Positions 44,824 through 54,237 of a stretch of 59,364 nucleotides of DNA are shown here, piece after piece. Within the stretch, counting starts at the first letter, position 1; every line of letters starts with the position of its first letter. Origin of the DNA: Thiocapsa sp. UBA6158 (GTDB taxonomy: Bacteria; Pseudomonadota; Gammaproteobacteria; Chromatiales; Chromatiaceae). The position numbers and the translations under genes are program-made. The stretch lies in contig NZ_DIUM01000052.1 of NCBI RefSeq assembly GCF_002423035.1, forward strand, positions 1 to 59,364. The letters run 5' to 3'. Under the pieces are notes generated by a model. That model searched no databases. It saw only the letters and a list, made by a program, of their open reading frames with translations, and was not told where the DNA came from.

Positions 44824-45687
44824 TCAGCCGAAACGCCCGGTGATGTATTGATCGGTACGCGGATCCTCGGGCGCCGTGAAGACCTGATCGGTGTTGCCGT
44901 ACTCGACCATCTCGCCCATCAACATAAAGGCGGTGAAATCCGAAATCCGGCTTGCCTGCTGCATATTGTGCGTGACGATAAGAATCGTTACTTCGCCCGC
45001 GAGTTGCTGAACCAGATCTTCGATCTTGGCCGTCGCCAGCGGGTCCAGTGCCGATGTCGGCTCGTCGAAAAGGATCATCTCCGGCTCGGGCGCCAAGGCA
45101 CGCGCGATACAGAGGCGCTGTTGCTGACCGCCGGACAGCCCGTAGGCGGAGCCATTCAAACGATCCTTCACCTCGTCCCACAGCGCGGCGTGCCGCAAGG
45201 CACGTTCCACGCGCTCGTCGAGGACCGAGCGTTTCTTGATGCCGCGGACCTCCAACCCGGCGGCGACGTTCGCGTAGATCGACTTCGGGAAGGGGTTCGG
45301 CTTTTGAAACACCATGCCGATCCGAAGCCGCACCAACCCGGGATCGATGGCGACAAGGTTTTCGTCTTCGGGATAGAGCCGAATCTCCCCGTCGTAACGA
45401 TTGCCGGGATAAAGATCGTGCATGCGGTTGAAGCATCGCAGCAACGTGCTTTTCCCGCAGCCGGACGGGCCGATCAACGCGGTGACCTTGCGGTCGACCA
45501 CGGGAAGATTCACCTCTTTCAGCGCCTGCGTCTTCCCGTACCAGAAGCTCAGCTTGCGCACATCGGCGCGGTTTCCGTGCGGGAGTGGTACGCTCTCTTG
45601 GTGTCGATGGAGATCGGCATTCGAATCGCCGGGAGCGGACGACACATCGGTCGTCTCACGCGTGATCGGTCGTAAATTCGGCTGCAT
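44824..45687 (-). CDS. pstB: Phosphate ABC transporter ATPase PstB
   Basis: A 287-residue ATPase with Walker A GPSGCGKST, Q-loop VFQKPNPFP, signature LSGGQQQRLCIARAL and Walker B MILFDEPTSALD. The first ~40 residues are an extra N-terminal extension. It drives phosphate, and unavoidably some arsenate, import with PstA/PstC. It lies 22 bp after pstA. Confidence 0.95.
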   Translation of the reverse strand: MQPNLRPITRETTDVSSAPGDSNADLHRHQESVPLPHGNRADVRKLSFWYGKTQALKEVNLPVVDRKVTALIGPSGCGKSTLLRCFNRMHDLYPGNRYDGEIRLYPEDENLVAIDPGLVRLRIGMVFQKPNPFPKSIYANVAAGLEVRGIKKRSVLDERVERALRHAALWDEVKDRLNGSAYGLSGGQQQRLCIARALAPEPEMILFDEPTSALDPLATAKIEDLVQQLAGEVTILIVTHNMQQASRISDFTAFMLMGEMVEYGNTDQVFTAPEDPRTDQYITGRFG

Positions 45688-45709
45688 CGTAATGGGCTCC
45701 GAGTGACGG

Positions 45710-46654
45710 CTATGAGCGTTGATGCTTGCGTAGCTGATAGCGGATATAAATGGCGAGCCCGTTCATTGCCAAGGTCATGACCATCAGCACGACGCCGGTT
45801 GCGGCGGCGTTGATGTGAAACTCGGCCTGCGGGCGCGAAACCCAGTTGAACAACTGAATCGGCATCACCGTGAAGGGGCTCGTCAACCAGTCGAAGTTGA
45901 CGAAGGGTGGAGTAGACTGCACGGGTGGTGGCGGCAGGAAAGCGATGAAGGTAAGCGCTCCGATGGTAATGACGGGAGCGGCCTCGCCGATCGCGCGAGC
46001 CAGCCCGACAATCGTGCCGGTCAAGATGCCCGGGCGCGCTGCCGGAAGCACATAGTGGCTGACCGTCTGCCACTTATCGGCACCGAGACCATAGGCTGCT
46101 TCTCGAAGATCCCGCGGGATACTGCGGATCGCCTCGCGGGTCGCAACGATGATCACGGGTAGGATCAAGAGGGCCAAAACCAGACCCGCTGTCAGAATCG
46201 TCTCCCCGAGCCCGAAGCCGTAAACAAAAAGACCAAGTGCGAGTAATCCGTAGATGATCGAGGGCACCCCGGCGAGATTGCTGACATTGATGTCGATGAT
46301 GTCGCTGAGCCAGTTTTTCGGCGCGTACTCTTCGAGGTAGATGCCGGCAGCGACAGCAAGCGGCACTGAAACCACGGCGGTCACGAGCATAACCAACGCG
46401 GTCCCGACCATCGCCGAGATGATCCCCGCCTGCTCGGGCTTGCGCGAGGGAAAATTGGTATAGAAATCGGGATTGATCAGACGCGGCCACCCCGTCAGGA
46501 TGAGGTCGACGAGGACGCTGGCGAGCAGCGCGGAGGCCACCATCAACACAAGGATACCGATGCTCGCCATCATGATGTCCGTGCGACGATTGGCGGCGAC
46601 GAGACGTTGAAAGCGGACCCCTGAAGCCACGACCCGTGTTGCATCCGCTTCCAT
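45710..46654 (-). CDS. pstA: Phosphate ABC transporter permease PstA
   Basis: A 314-residue permease with six membrane helices and the EAA loop EAAYGLGADKWQTVSHYVLPAA. The segment NVSNLAGVPSIIYGLLALGLFV is typical of PstA. Its ATG overlaps the pstC stop (TGATG). Confidence 0.94.
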   Translation of the reverse strand: MEADATRVVASGVRFQRLVAANRRTDIMMASIGILVLMVASALLASVLVDLILTGWPRLINPDFYTNFPSRKPEQAGIISAMVGTALVMLVTAVVSVPLAVAAGIYLEEYAPKNWLSDIIDINVSNLAGVPSIIYGLLALGLFVYGFGLGETILTAGLVLALLILPVIIVATREAIRSIPRDLREAAYGLGADKWQTVSHYVLPAARPGILTGTIVGLARAIGEAAPVITIGALTFIAFLPPPPVQSTPPFVNFDWLTSPFTVMPIQLFNWVSRPQAEFHINAAATGVVLMVMTLAMNGLAIYIRYQLRKHQRS

Positions 46655-47592
46655 CAGTAAGCCTCCCGGAAACGTCGGCGAAGAAAGAAGCCGATCAGAT
46701 TGAACGTCAACGTGATCAGGAAGAGCACGAAACCTGCAGCGAACACGGATTGGTATGCCAGCGAGCCATGCGGGAGGTCGCCCATGGCCATCTGAACAAT
46801 GTAGGCGGTGATGGTGGCGGCCCCCTCGGTCGGATTAAAGGTGAAATTCGGATTCTGACCTGCCGCAATGGCCACGACCATTGTCTCCCCGACAGCCCGC
46901 GACATGCCGAGGATGAATGCTGCCGTAATGCCGGACAAGGCCGCGGGTATTACCACCCGCGTCGCCACGCGGAAACGCGAGTAGCCGAGTGCATAGCCCG
47001 CTTCGCGCAGTCCCATGGGCACGGCGCGCATCGCATCCTCGCTCACCGATGCGGTGTAGGGCAGAATCATGATGCCCATGACCAGCCCGGGGGCCAGCAT
47101 GTTGAATCCCGCCAATCCAGGTATAAAGGTTTGGAGGAGAGGCGTGACGAAGAGCAGCGCAAAAAACCCGTAAACCACCGTCGGCACGCCTTCAAGCAGC
47201 TCGAGCAACGGCTTGACGGACTCCCGCACGGCCGGACGAGCATACTCGCTGAGATAGATGGCGAGCGCCAAACCGGCCGGGATGGCGACCGCCAATGCAA
47301 TGCCGGCAACCGTCAGCGTCGCCGAGACCAGCGTCATGACCCCGTAGCGTGCATTCTCGAACATCGGTGTCCATTGGGTGTCGGTCAAAAAGTCGACGAG
47401 AGACACCTGATTGAAAAACGGGAGTGATTCCGTGACCAGAACGTAGACGATACCGACCGTGACCAGCACCGACACCAAAGCAGCAGCCAACAGCCAGTAA
47501 GCGGCGAAGCGGTTCCAAAACGCGCGGCGGCGGAGAAATTGCCTGGTGGCACCCCCGATCAACTCGCTCTCGGCGGACGAAATCTCTGACAT
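46654..47592 (-). CDS. pstC: Phosphate ABC transporter permease PstC
   Basis: A 312-residue permease with six helices and the loop EAGYALGYSRFRVATRVVIPAA. The motif LLELLEGVPTVVYGFFALLFV marks the family. I chose the ATG at 47592 (MSEISSAESEL); upstream in-frame codons run through the intergenic region. It lies ~110 bp after pstS. Confidence 0.94.
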   Translation of the reverse strand: MSEISSAESELIGGATRQFLRRRAFWNRFAAYWLLAAALVSVLVTVGIVYVLVTESLPFFNQVSLVDFLTDTQWTPMFENARYGVMTLVSATLTVAGIALAVAIPAGLALAIYLSEYARPAVRESVKPLLELLEGVPTVVYGFFALLFVTPLLQTFIPGLAGFNMLAPGLVMGIMILPYTASVSEDAMRAVPMGLREAGYALGYSRFRVATRVVIPAALSGITAAFILGMSRAVGETMVVAIAAGQNPNFTFNPTEGAATITAYIVQMAMGDLPHGSLAYQSVFAAGFVLFLITLTFNLIGFFLRRRFREAY

Positions 47593-47703
47593 AGCGGAGT
47601 TCCCAACGCAGTGTGCGGTCATCGGCTGAGGTGCCGATGGGAATTCGGGGCGCAGCGACAGAATGTCACCGGCCCCGATGGTCAACTCACCAACAACAGC
47701 GCC

Positions 47704-48696
47704 TTACTTCGGTGTACGCGCGAGCAGTTCTTCGACCCCGACGCCGACCTCGGCACCCTCGAAGACCGTGCCGGTCGTGCGAGCGGCCAGTTTAGCCTGA
47801 GCCATTTCGTACGCCTTGTCGGGCAACGGCACATACCCGACCTCCTTGACCAGCTCCGGGGCGTGCTCCGTGCTCAGATAGAACTCCATGAAGCGCACCA
47901 CGTGCGGTTTCTCGTCGGCCGATTTCTTGTTGACATACATGAAGATCGGGCGCGACAGGGGCTGATAGGTCGCGTTCTTCGCGGTTTCGACCGAGGGAGA
48001 AACCGGATCGGCACCCTTCCAAGAGATCGGCACGGCCTTCAGCTTCCCTTGGTTCTCTTCATAATAGGCGAGCCCGAAAAAGCCGATCGCGTCGACATCG
48101 GACGCCACACCCTGCACCAGGACGTTGTCGTCCTCGCTCGCGGTGAAATCACCACGCGAGGATTTTTCGCCGATGATCGCCTCGACGAAATAGTCGTAGG
48201 TCCCCGAGTCGGTGCCCGCACCGAACAGTTTCAGCGGACGATCCGGGAATCCGTCGCGGATTTGGTTCCAGTTCTTGATGGTGTCTTGAGCTGCCGGCTC
48301 CCACATCGTCTTCAGCTCGTCGACCGTCAGGAAATCGACCCAATCATTCTTCGGGTTGATGACGACAGTCAGCGCGTCAAGCGCGGCCGGCAGTTCGATG
48401 TACTCGATTCCGTTCTCCTTGCACAGCGCCACTTCCTCGGCCTTGATCGGGCGTGAAGCGCCGGTGGCATCAGTCTCGCCGCGGCAGAACTTTTTGAAGC
48501 CGCCGCCCGTTCCGGAGATGCCGACAGTCACCATCGTCTGTCCCTTCTCGGCCTTCTGAAACTCCTCGGCAACGGCCTCGGTCACCGGAAACACGGTGCT
48601 CGAGCCGTCGACCTTGACGAGCTCGGCAGCCATGAGGGGCGTCGCGGCGATGGCTGCCGCGAACGCCGCAGTCGCGAAATGGATCGGGGATTTCAT
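47704..48696 (-). CDS. pstS: Phosphate-binding protein PstS, copy 1
   Basis: A 330-residue periplasmic binding protein with a signal peptide (cleavage near LMA-AEL). It has phosphate-loop segments VDGSSTVFPVTEAVAEEF, SGTGGGFKKFCRGETDATGASRP and GAGTDSGTYDYFVEAI. GAGGAG precedes the ATG at 48696. A Pho-box-like sequence lies upstream. PstS proteins differ in how well they exclude arsenate; which kind this is cannot be read here. Confidence 0.94.
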   Translation of the reverse strand: MKSPIHFATAAFAAAIAATPLMAAELVKVDGSSTVFPVTEAVAEEFQKAEKGQTMVTVGISGTGGGFKKFCRGETDATGASRPIKAEEVALCKENGIEYIELPAALDALTVVINPKNDWVDFLTVDELKTMWEPAAQDTIKNWNQIRDGFPDRPLKLFGAGTDSGTYDYFVEAIIGEKSSRGDFTASEDDNVLVQGVASDVDAIGFFGLAYYEENQGKLKAVPISWKGADPVSPSVETAKNATYQPLSRPIFMYVNKKSADEKPHVVRFMEFYLSTEHAPELVKEVGYVPLPDKAYEMAQAKLAARTTGTVFEGAEVGVGVEELLARTPK

Positions 48697-48738
48697 GCGG
48701 AATCTCCTCAAATCATTGGCTTGATAGTCGAGTGAGAC

Positions 48739-48776
48739 TTATATACTACCGACCGAATATGACGGAATTATGTCGA
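48739..48776 (-). promoter_or_regulatory. Pho box and -10 of the pst operon
   Basis: On the minus strand TCGACAT-AATT-CCGTCAT (48776-48759) matches two PhoB half-sites with the correct 4-base spacer, 4 and 6 of 7 positions against CTGTCAT. TATATAA (48745-48739) follows as a likely -10. Confidence 0.55.
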
Positions 48777-49054
48777 ACTCTTCTGCTCTTGGCCGTTAGG
48801 ACGGCTCAAGAATTCGATAACGCATTGTTAAAGACCTTTTGTACCATGAAAACCAAGTTGCTTTGTCGAATTCACAGAACAGTCGTTAAACCTTCACAAA
48901 AGATTCACGTGTCCCGCGAATGGAATCCGTCAACCATTCTTCGCCGACAGCCGACGGCGGCACTTTTCCGTCGCCGCGGCGAATGAACGTCCGGGCCAAT
49001 GCCCAAGCGAGGTCCCGGACTGCGCATCACCAAATCAGGAGGGAAAGTTCCGTC

Positions 49055-49549
49055 GTGACCACGAAGCCCTTTAACGTCTTGTTTCTCTGTACCGGCAACT
49101 CCGCACGCAGCATCCTTGCCGAGCGCATCATCGAACGGTGGGGCTCGGGCCGGTTTCGCGGCTTCAGCGCCGGAAGCTATCCGAAGGGCGAGGTCCATCC
49201 CTTGGCCCTGGATCTGCTGCGCCGCAACAACTATGTGACGGATGGTTTACGCAGCAAAGACTGGGCTGAGTTCGCGCAACCCGACGCGCCGGTCATGGAT
49301 TTCGTGTTCACGGTTTGCGACAAGGCCAAGGGCGAGGTGTGTCCGATCTGGCCGGGGCAGCCCATGACAGCCCATTGGGGCACGGAAGACCCCGCAGCCG
49401 TGGAAGGGGATGAGCTGACCCGTCTCACGGCATTCCGCGCCGCATTTCGCGAAATGGAAAATCGAATCAAGATATTCGTCGCTCTGCCGTTCGCGTCGCT
49501 CGATCGACTGAAGTTGCAACGTGAGCTCGATCGCATCGGCGAGGCATGA
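49055..49549 (+). CDS. arsC: Arsenate reductase / low-molecular-weight phosphatase family, copy 2
   Basis: A 164-residue protein with P-loop CTGNSARS and downstream cysteines in FTVCDKAKGEVCPIWPG. The layout is that of thioredoxin-linked ArsC, but the P-loop has Ala where copy 1 has Cys. The GTG at 49055 is preceded by AGGAGGG. It lies between the divergent pst operon and the second pstS, so arsenate reduction next to phosphate uptake. The ~355 bp upstream (48697-49054) contains the pst promoter and no gene. Confidence 0.88.
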   Translation: MTTKPFNVLFLCTGNSARSILAERIIERWGSGRFRGFSAGSYPKGEVHPLALDLLRRNNYVTDGLRSKDWAEFAQPDAPVMDFVFTVCDKAKGEVCPIWPGQPMTAHWGTEDPAAVEGDELTRLTAFRAAFREMENRIKIFVALPFASLDRLKLQRELDRIGEA

Positions 49550-49726
49550 GCTCCGCGAGGAGCAACTTCACTGTCGATCGCGTGGTCATCGGGCGATCGA
49601 CAGGTTCGGAGAGGCAGTCGATCGATGTTCTCGATACCGTCAACAAAGCTTCATCAAACGATCTCGGCGACCGGCGATCATATCGTCACCGTGCTTCGAA
49701 GCCCGAAACACCGTCCGGAGATTGCC

Positions 49727-50797
49727 ATGCGCCTATTTGTTCGTTGTGTCACGACCTTGTTCATGACCGCTGCTCTATGGCAGCTTGCGGGCTGCGGGCG
49801 CAGCCCCGAATCCGACACGGCGATCGACGCTCCCGGCGCCGAGCAGACCCTCACCGGCGCCGGCTCGACCTTCGCTGCGCCCATCATCCAGAAGTGGATC
49901 TCAGCGTACGGCAGCGAGAATGCCGATATCAGCGTGAGCTACGCTGTCGTCGGCAGCGGTGAAGGCATCGACCGATTCCTCGCGGGTACCGTCGATCTCG
50001 GCGCAACCGATGCTCCGCTGACGCCCGATGACGTGGCGAAGCTCGACGGCAACGTCGTCCAGATCCCGGTCACGGCCGGGATGATCGCCATAAGCCACAA
50101 TCTCCCCGGGGTGCCGGGCCCGCTGAACCTGCCGCGGGACGTCTACCCGGATATCTTCGGGAACCGGATCTTTCGCTGGGACGATCCGCGGATCGCTGCG
50201 GCCAATCCGGGGATAGCTCTCCCCTCGAAGGTCATTCAAGTCGTGGCCCGTCTCGACAGCAGCGGCACGACATTCGCGTTCACCAATCATCTCTCCGCGA
50301 TCGATCCCGACTGGGCCGGAACCCTCGGCGTCGGAAAGAAGATCGACTGGCCGGGCGGCGCCATGGAAGCACGCGGCAACGAGGGTGTCGCTCAGCGCAT
50401 CAAGCTGACCGAAGGCTCCATCGGCTACGTCGAGGCGGGCTTTGCGCAGCGCCTGCGTATGCCCCTGGCCTATCTCGAGAACAAAGCGGGAGGGTTCGTT
50501 GCACCCTCCGTCGAAACAGGACAACGCGCACTCGCAGGCGGCTCGGACGCGCTGCCGGAGGCGCTCGACGTCATGATCACCGATCCCGAAGGCGCGCGCT
50601 CCTATCCGATCGTCACCTATACCTGGCTGCTCATTCGCAAGCGGTACGAGGATCCGGCCAAAACCGAAGCGGTCGAGGCAGTCGCGCGGTGGATCCTGAC
50701 GGAAGGCCAAGGGTTCGCGGAGGGGCTGTGGTACGTGCCTTTGCCCGACAATGTCAGACAGGCCGCCTTGAAGGAGCTCGACGCGCTCGGCGACTGA
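49727..50797 (+). CDS. pstS: PstS-family phosphate-binding lipoprotein, copy 2
   Basis: A 356-residue binding protein with a lipoprotein signal (lipobox LAGC at residues ~21-24). It has the PstS segments LTGAGSTFAAPIIQKWISAY, SVSYAVVGSGEGIDRFLAG and RLDSSGTTFAFTNHL. It differs strongly from copy 1 and is closer to E. coli-type PstS. A second, lipid-anchored PstS may allow choice between phosphate and arsenate affinities (inference). Confidence 0.92.
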   Translation: MRLFVRCVTTLFMTAALWQLAGCGRSPESDTAIDAPGAEQTLTGAGSTFAAPIIQKWISAYGSENADISVSYAVVGSGEGIDRFLAGTVDLGATDAPLTPDDVAKLDGNVVQIPVTAGMIAISHNLPGVPGPLNLPRDVYPDIFGNRIFRWDDPRIAAANPGIALPSKVIQVVARLDSSGTTFAFTNHLSAIDPDWAGTLGVGKKIDWPGGAMEARGNEGVAQRIKLTEGSIGYVEAGFAQRLRMPLAYLENKAGGFVAPSVETGQRALAGGSDALPEALDVMITDPEGARSYPIVTYTWLLIRKRYEDPAKTEAVEAVARWILTEGQGFAEGLWYVPLPDNVRQAALKELDALGD

Positions 50798-50851
50798 GTT
50801 TTCGAGGCACGGCGCGACGTCCGCACCTGCGCTCGGGTATGATGGCGCGCG

Positions 50852-51472
50852 ATGAAAGACGCCATCCAGCCGTTGCCCGAATTCCTGACCGCGGCGCTGC
50901 CGAACCCGGTACGTCAACGCGTGCTCCGCAAGGCTGAGCGCCTTTTCGCCCAAGGCGATGCTGTCGATGCGATCTTCTTCGTCTGTCGGGGTCGCGTCAA
51001 AGCCGTGCGTGCGCTGCATAACGGGATGCAGTCCGTCATGCTGCAGGCCACCGCAGGTGAGTTTTTTGCAGAGTCGGCGCTTGCAGTCGACGCCTATGTC
51101 TGCGATGCGGTTGCCACCGAAGACAGTATCCTGTGGTCGCTTCCCGCGAAGGACGTTCTGGCCGCGCTGAACGCGGGGGGTGATTTTGCGAAGACCTTTG
51201 CCCTGGCGATGGCAGCCAACGCGCGCCGCCAGTGTTCCCGGTACGAGCGGGTCCGGCTGAAACGGGCGCGCGATCGCGTCCTCCATCTCCTGATCTGCGA
51301 AGGCGGTCCGGAGGCAAGTTTCACGCTGACGATGCCCTTGGTCGAGCTCGCCGAAGAGCTCGCGCTGGAACCGGAAACCCTCTATCGCGTCCTTCGCGAG
51401 CTCACCGATGAAGGATTGCTGGAGCGCTCTCGCACCCATCTGCGCCTCGTCGGGGCCAATGCCGGCGACTGA
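50852..51472 (+). CDS. Crp/Fnr-family transcription regulator
   Basis: A 206-residue regulator with an N-terminal cyclic-nucleotide-binding-like domain (AIFFVCRGRVKAVR... GEFFAESAL) and a C-terminal winged helix (VELAEELALEPETLYRVLRELTDEGLLER). It lacks the N-terminal Fe-S cysteines of Fnr and a standard cAMP motif, so the signal is unknown. It follows pstS copy 2 by 54 bp. Confidence 0.87.
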   Translation: MKDAIQPLPEFLTAALPNPVRQRVLRKAERLFAQGDAVDAIFFVCRGRVKAVRALHNGMQSVMLQATAGEFFAESALAVDAYVCDAVATEDSILWSLPAKDVLAALNAGGDFAKTFALAMAANARRQCSRYERVRLKRARDRVLHLLICEGGPEASFTLTMPLVELAEELALEPETLYRVLRELTDEGLLERSRTHLRLVGANAGD

Positions 51473-51544
51473 ATCCCGGTCGGCCCCCTCCCGCCACCGC
51501 CCCGACCGCATGTCCGGAATAACGCTGATGTCGCGGCGTCGCGG

Positions 51545-51718
51545 CTACTCCGTGTCTTTGGTCTTGGTGAACAAACCAAGCTCGTATTCCAAGTTGTAGT
51601 GCCCGAAGACCAGATTCGCCTCGCGAAGCAGCTCGTCGAACAGATCTCGGGGATCCTCGCCCGCCTCGATCCGGTCGTCCACCAGGGTCTGTAGCACCTC
51701 TCTGAAACTCTTCTTCAT
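51545..51718 (-). CDS. Small acidic protein with strong ribosome site
   Basis: A 57-residue protein (MKKSFREVLQTLVDDRIEAG...). A strong GGAGGAG lies 6 bases before the ATG at 51718, so this start is preferred over the 96-residue frame from 51835. It is helical and acidic with no signal peptide or Cys. I recognise no family. It is convergent with the Crp-family gene. Confidence 0.55.
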   Translation of the reverse strand: MKKSFREVLQTLVDDRIEAGEDPRDLFDELLREANLVFGHYNLEYELGLFTKTKDTE

Positions 51719-51849
51719 TGGGTTCTCCTCCAGTTTCATCGTCTCCAGAAGGCCCAACAGGTTGCATTCAAAAGCCCTCATAGTCCGAGTATAGGCGAAG
51801 CCGCGGATCACGCTGATGGGCCGCGCGGCCTCCAAAGCCGCGGATGAGA

Positions 51850-51893
51850 CCTAATCGTAATCATGTTATCGATCCACCTCCCCTGCTAGGTTC
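51850..51893 (+). promoter_or_regulatory. Promoter element of the porin operon
   Basis: CCTAATCGTAATCATGTT (51850-51867), an 18-base spacer, then CTAGGTTC (51886-51893) preceded by TG. The same element lies upstream of the exported rhodanese at 29.1-29.7 kb. The porin ATG is 57 bases downstream. Confidence 0.55.
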
Positions 51894-51950
51894 GCAGCGC
51901 TCGGCATGCTGCGAGCGTCAAGCACGACAGACATAAGGGGGATAGAATCG

Positions 51951-53207
51951 ATGAAACACCTTTCCAGCTTCGCCCTGCCCGCCGTTCTCGCGGCCACGAC
52001 AGCGATGCCCGCGGCGGCAAACGACGCCGCGACACTGCGTCAACTGAAGTCCCAGATGGCGCAAATGCAGGCCCAAATCGAGGCGATGGAGCAGCGCCTT
52101 CAGGAACAGGAGGTACAGCAGAAGGAGGTCGTGACGCAAGTCGAAAAGGCTCAGAAGAAGGATGAGGCGCTCGCCAAAGCGGTCCAGGTCTACGGGGAGG
52201 CCCGCGTCAGTGTCGACCACCGTGCAGGCGACTGGGGCGACGGCGAGGATGGGACAGCAATCAACAGCAATGCCTCGCGGATCGGCGTCAAAGGAGAGAT
52301 CCCGACAGTTCTTTCCGACATCGCCCTGATCTACAAAGCCGAGTTGCGCTATGAGACGACTGACTATGTCAACGGCGGCCCTGGATCCAATGCGGAATCA
52401 GGCGGCGCACGTCAGGTGGAGTTTCGGGAAGCCTACGCGGGAATCAAGGGAGCACCTTGGGGACAGCTGAGGCTCGGTCGGCTTGGTGTCGGCTACAAGA
52501 CGACTGGAACAACGATCGATCCCTGGAACGACAACGCACCTGAAGCCCGCGCCGGTGGACGCCAAGGTATGTCGGAGCTCCATTCGAGCTACTTCAACAA
52601 TTCAGCCGACTATGTGTCCCCCAAGTTCTTCGGCGGCCTGAGCGGCAACGTCTGGTATGCAACCCAGTTCGACGACTCCGAGAAGCCGATCCACAACACG
52701 GGGGTATTGCGCAATTATCGAGCTGGTCAAGCGGGAGGCTTAGGGGTCAAATACGATAACGGCACGGTCTTCCTGGGTGCCGATTGGCTCGAGATCGAGG
52801 CCGATCGAATCTCTCGTGCGGCACTCGAGAACGGCAACGCCTGGCAGGTCGCGGGGCGCTACGAGTTCGGCCCCTTCTTCGGCGACCAGACCTTCTCGCT
52901 ATCCGCCTTCTATGAGGATGCCGACTCTCTTGGTCTCGGACGCAACATGTATTTCAATGGCATCTACGGGATCGACCGCTTTCGGATCATCGCCGCTTAC
53001 GGACAAAACCGCGACAGTGCCGTCTACGGCCGCGTCGTCGACGGCGTCCTCTACGATCGTGATTGGGACAACTGGAGTCTCGGCGTAAAGTATGCTTTGA
53101 CCGATCGATCCGAGCTGCTTGCCGCCTGGAACCAACGGATCGACGACACCGACAACCAAGACTTCAATACCTTCACGGTCGGTGTGAATGCAAAGTTCGG
53201 CTATTGA
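51951..53207 (+). CDS. Outer-membrane porin with N-terminal coiled coil
   Basis: A 418-residue outer-membrane protein: signal peptide (cleavage near AAA-NDA) and a coiled-coil stretch (residues ~30-75, QLKSQMAQMQAQIEAMEQRL). A 16-strand-type barrel follows with alternating strands, an RLGRLGVGYKT loop region and a C-terminal VGVNAKFGY. It would admit small anions. It leads a same-strand group with a sulfurtransferase (82 bp) and a metallo-beta-lactamase-fold protein. Confidence 0.9.
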   Translation: MKHLSSFALPAVLAATTAMPAAANDAATLRQLKSQMAQMQAQIEAMEQRLQEQEVQQKEVVTQVEKAQKKDEALAKAVQVYGEARVSVDHRAGDWGDGEDGTAINSNASRIGVKGEIPTVLSDIALIYKAELRYETTDYVNGGPGSNAESGGARQVEFREAYAGIKGAPWGQLRLGRLGVGYKTTGTTIDPWNDNAPEARAGGRQGMSELHSSYFNNSADYVSPKFFGGLSGNVWYATQFDDSEKPIHNTGVLRNYRAGQAGGLGVKYDNGTVFLGADWLEIEADRISRAALENGNAWQVAGRYEFGPFFGDQTFSLSAFYEDADSLGLGRNMYFNGIYGIDRFRIIAAYGQNRDSAVYGRVVDGVLYDRDWDNWSLGVKYALTDRSELLAAWNQRIDDTDNQDFNTFTVGVNAKFGY

Positions 53208-53289
53208 CCGAGCTTCCGGGTCGGCGCACGGGATGTGCCCGGCCTGCAACACCACCCAACGACTCAAAAAGCCATCAGAGGAGACCTTC

Positions 53290-54237
53290 ATGTCGCACAG
53301 GCTGTATCGAGCACTCCTGCCACTCGGGTTCGCCGCGCTGCTCGCGTTGGTGCTCGCACCCATCCAAGCGCTCGCCAATCCTGATTTCCTGGTCGATGCC
53401 GACTGGCTGACGGACGCGATGGACGACGAGAACACGGTCGTTCTGGAGGTACGCTATCACCCCCATCGTTTCTTCACGGTCGGACATATCCCGGGCGCGG
53501 TCCAGGTTCAACGCTTCAAGGATCTCGGCGACAACGACGCCAGCCCGATCATGCGCTTTCCCTCCCGCGAGACCTTCCAGGAGACCCTGCGCGGTTGGGG
53601 CGTGAACGACGACTCGACACTCGTGATCTACGACGATTCCAGCACGGCGCTGGCTGCACGAGTCTATTTCCTGCTCGACCTTTACGGCTTCGACATGGAC
53701 CGGGTGAAGATCCTCAATGGCGGGACCATCGAGTGGACCGGCTTCAACGAGCTTGATAAGGAGCCCACGCCGCCGAAAGCAGCGGGCACGGTGACCCTGA
53801 AAGACGCCGACCCGAGGCTCTTCATCGAATGGCCCGCCGTTTATGACGATGTCGTCTCGCGCCGCGATCCGGAAGTGATCCTGCTCGATGCACGGCCGAA
53901 CGACATGTACACCGGCGAGGTGATCCGACACTCGATCATGGGCGGTCACATCCCGGGCGCCGTCAACGTCGTGAGTCTCGACGGTGTCGACGGACAAACC
54001 GGCAAATGGCGCAGCGACGAGAGTCTTGCTGCACTCTATGCCGCGATCCCCAAGGACAAGCGGATCTATGTTTACTGCCACGATGGCTTCCGGATGGGCC
54101 TGGCCTATCTGCAGCTCAAGCATCTCGGCTACGAGGACGTGCGGCTTTACAACGGCGGCTGGTCGCACTGGGGCAACGAGCTGACCCTGCCGGTCGTGGA
54201 AGGATCCGAGCCTTACGGTGGTGACTTTGCGCTCTAA
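53290..54237 (+). CDS. Exported tandem-rhodanese sulfurtransferase
   Basis: A 315-residue periplasmic protein with a signal peptide ending near ALA-NPD and two rhodanese domains. The first has VGHIPGAVQVQRF but no Cys at the active site (IYDDSSTALAAR); the second has ILLDARPNDMYTG and the active Cys in VYCHDGFRMG. It differs from the 4.9-kb paralogue. A copy of 53518-53600 is found at 58711-58793. It overlaps the start of the next gene by 20 bases. Confidence 0.9.
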   Translation: MSHRLYRALLPLGFAALLALVLAPIQALANPDFLVDADWLTDAMDDENTVVLEVRYHPHRFFTVGHIPGAVQVQRFKDLGDNDASPIMRFPSRETFQETLRGWGVNDDSTLVIYDDSSTALAARVYFLLDLYGFDMDRVKILNGGTIEWTGFNELDKEPTPPKAAGTVTLKDADPRLFIEWPAVYDDVVSRRDPEVILLDARPNDMYTGEVIRHSIMGGHIPGAVNVVSLDGVDGQTGKWRSDESLAALYAAIPKDKRIYVYCHDGFRMGLAYLQLKHLGYEDVRLYNGGWSHWGNELTLPVVEGSEPYGGDFAL

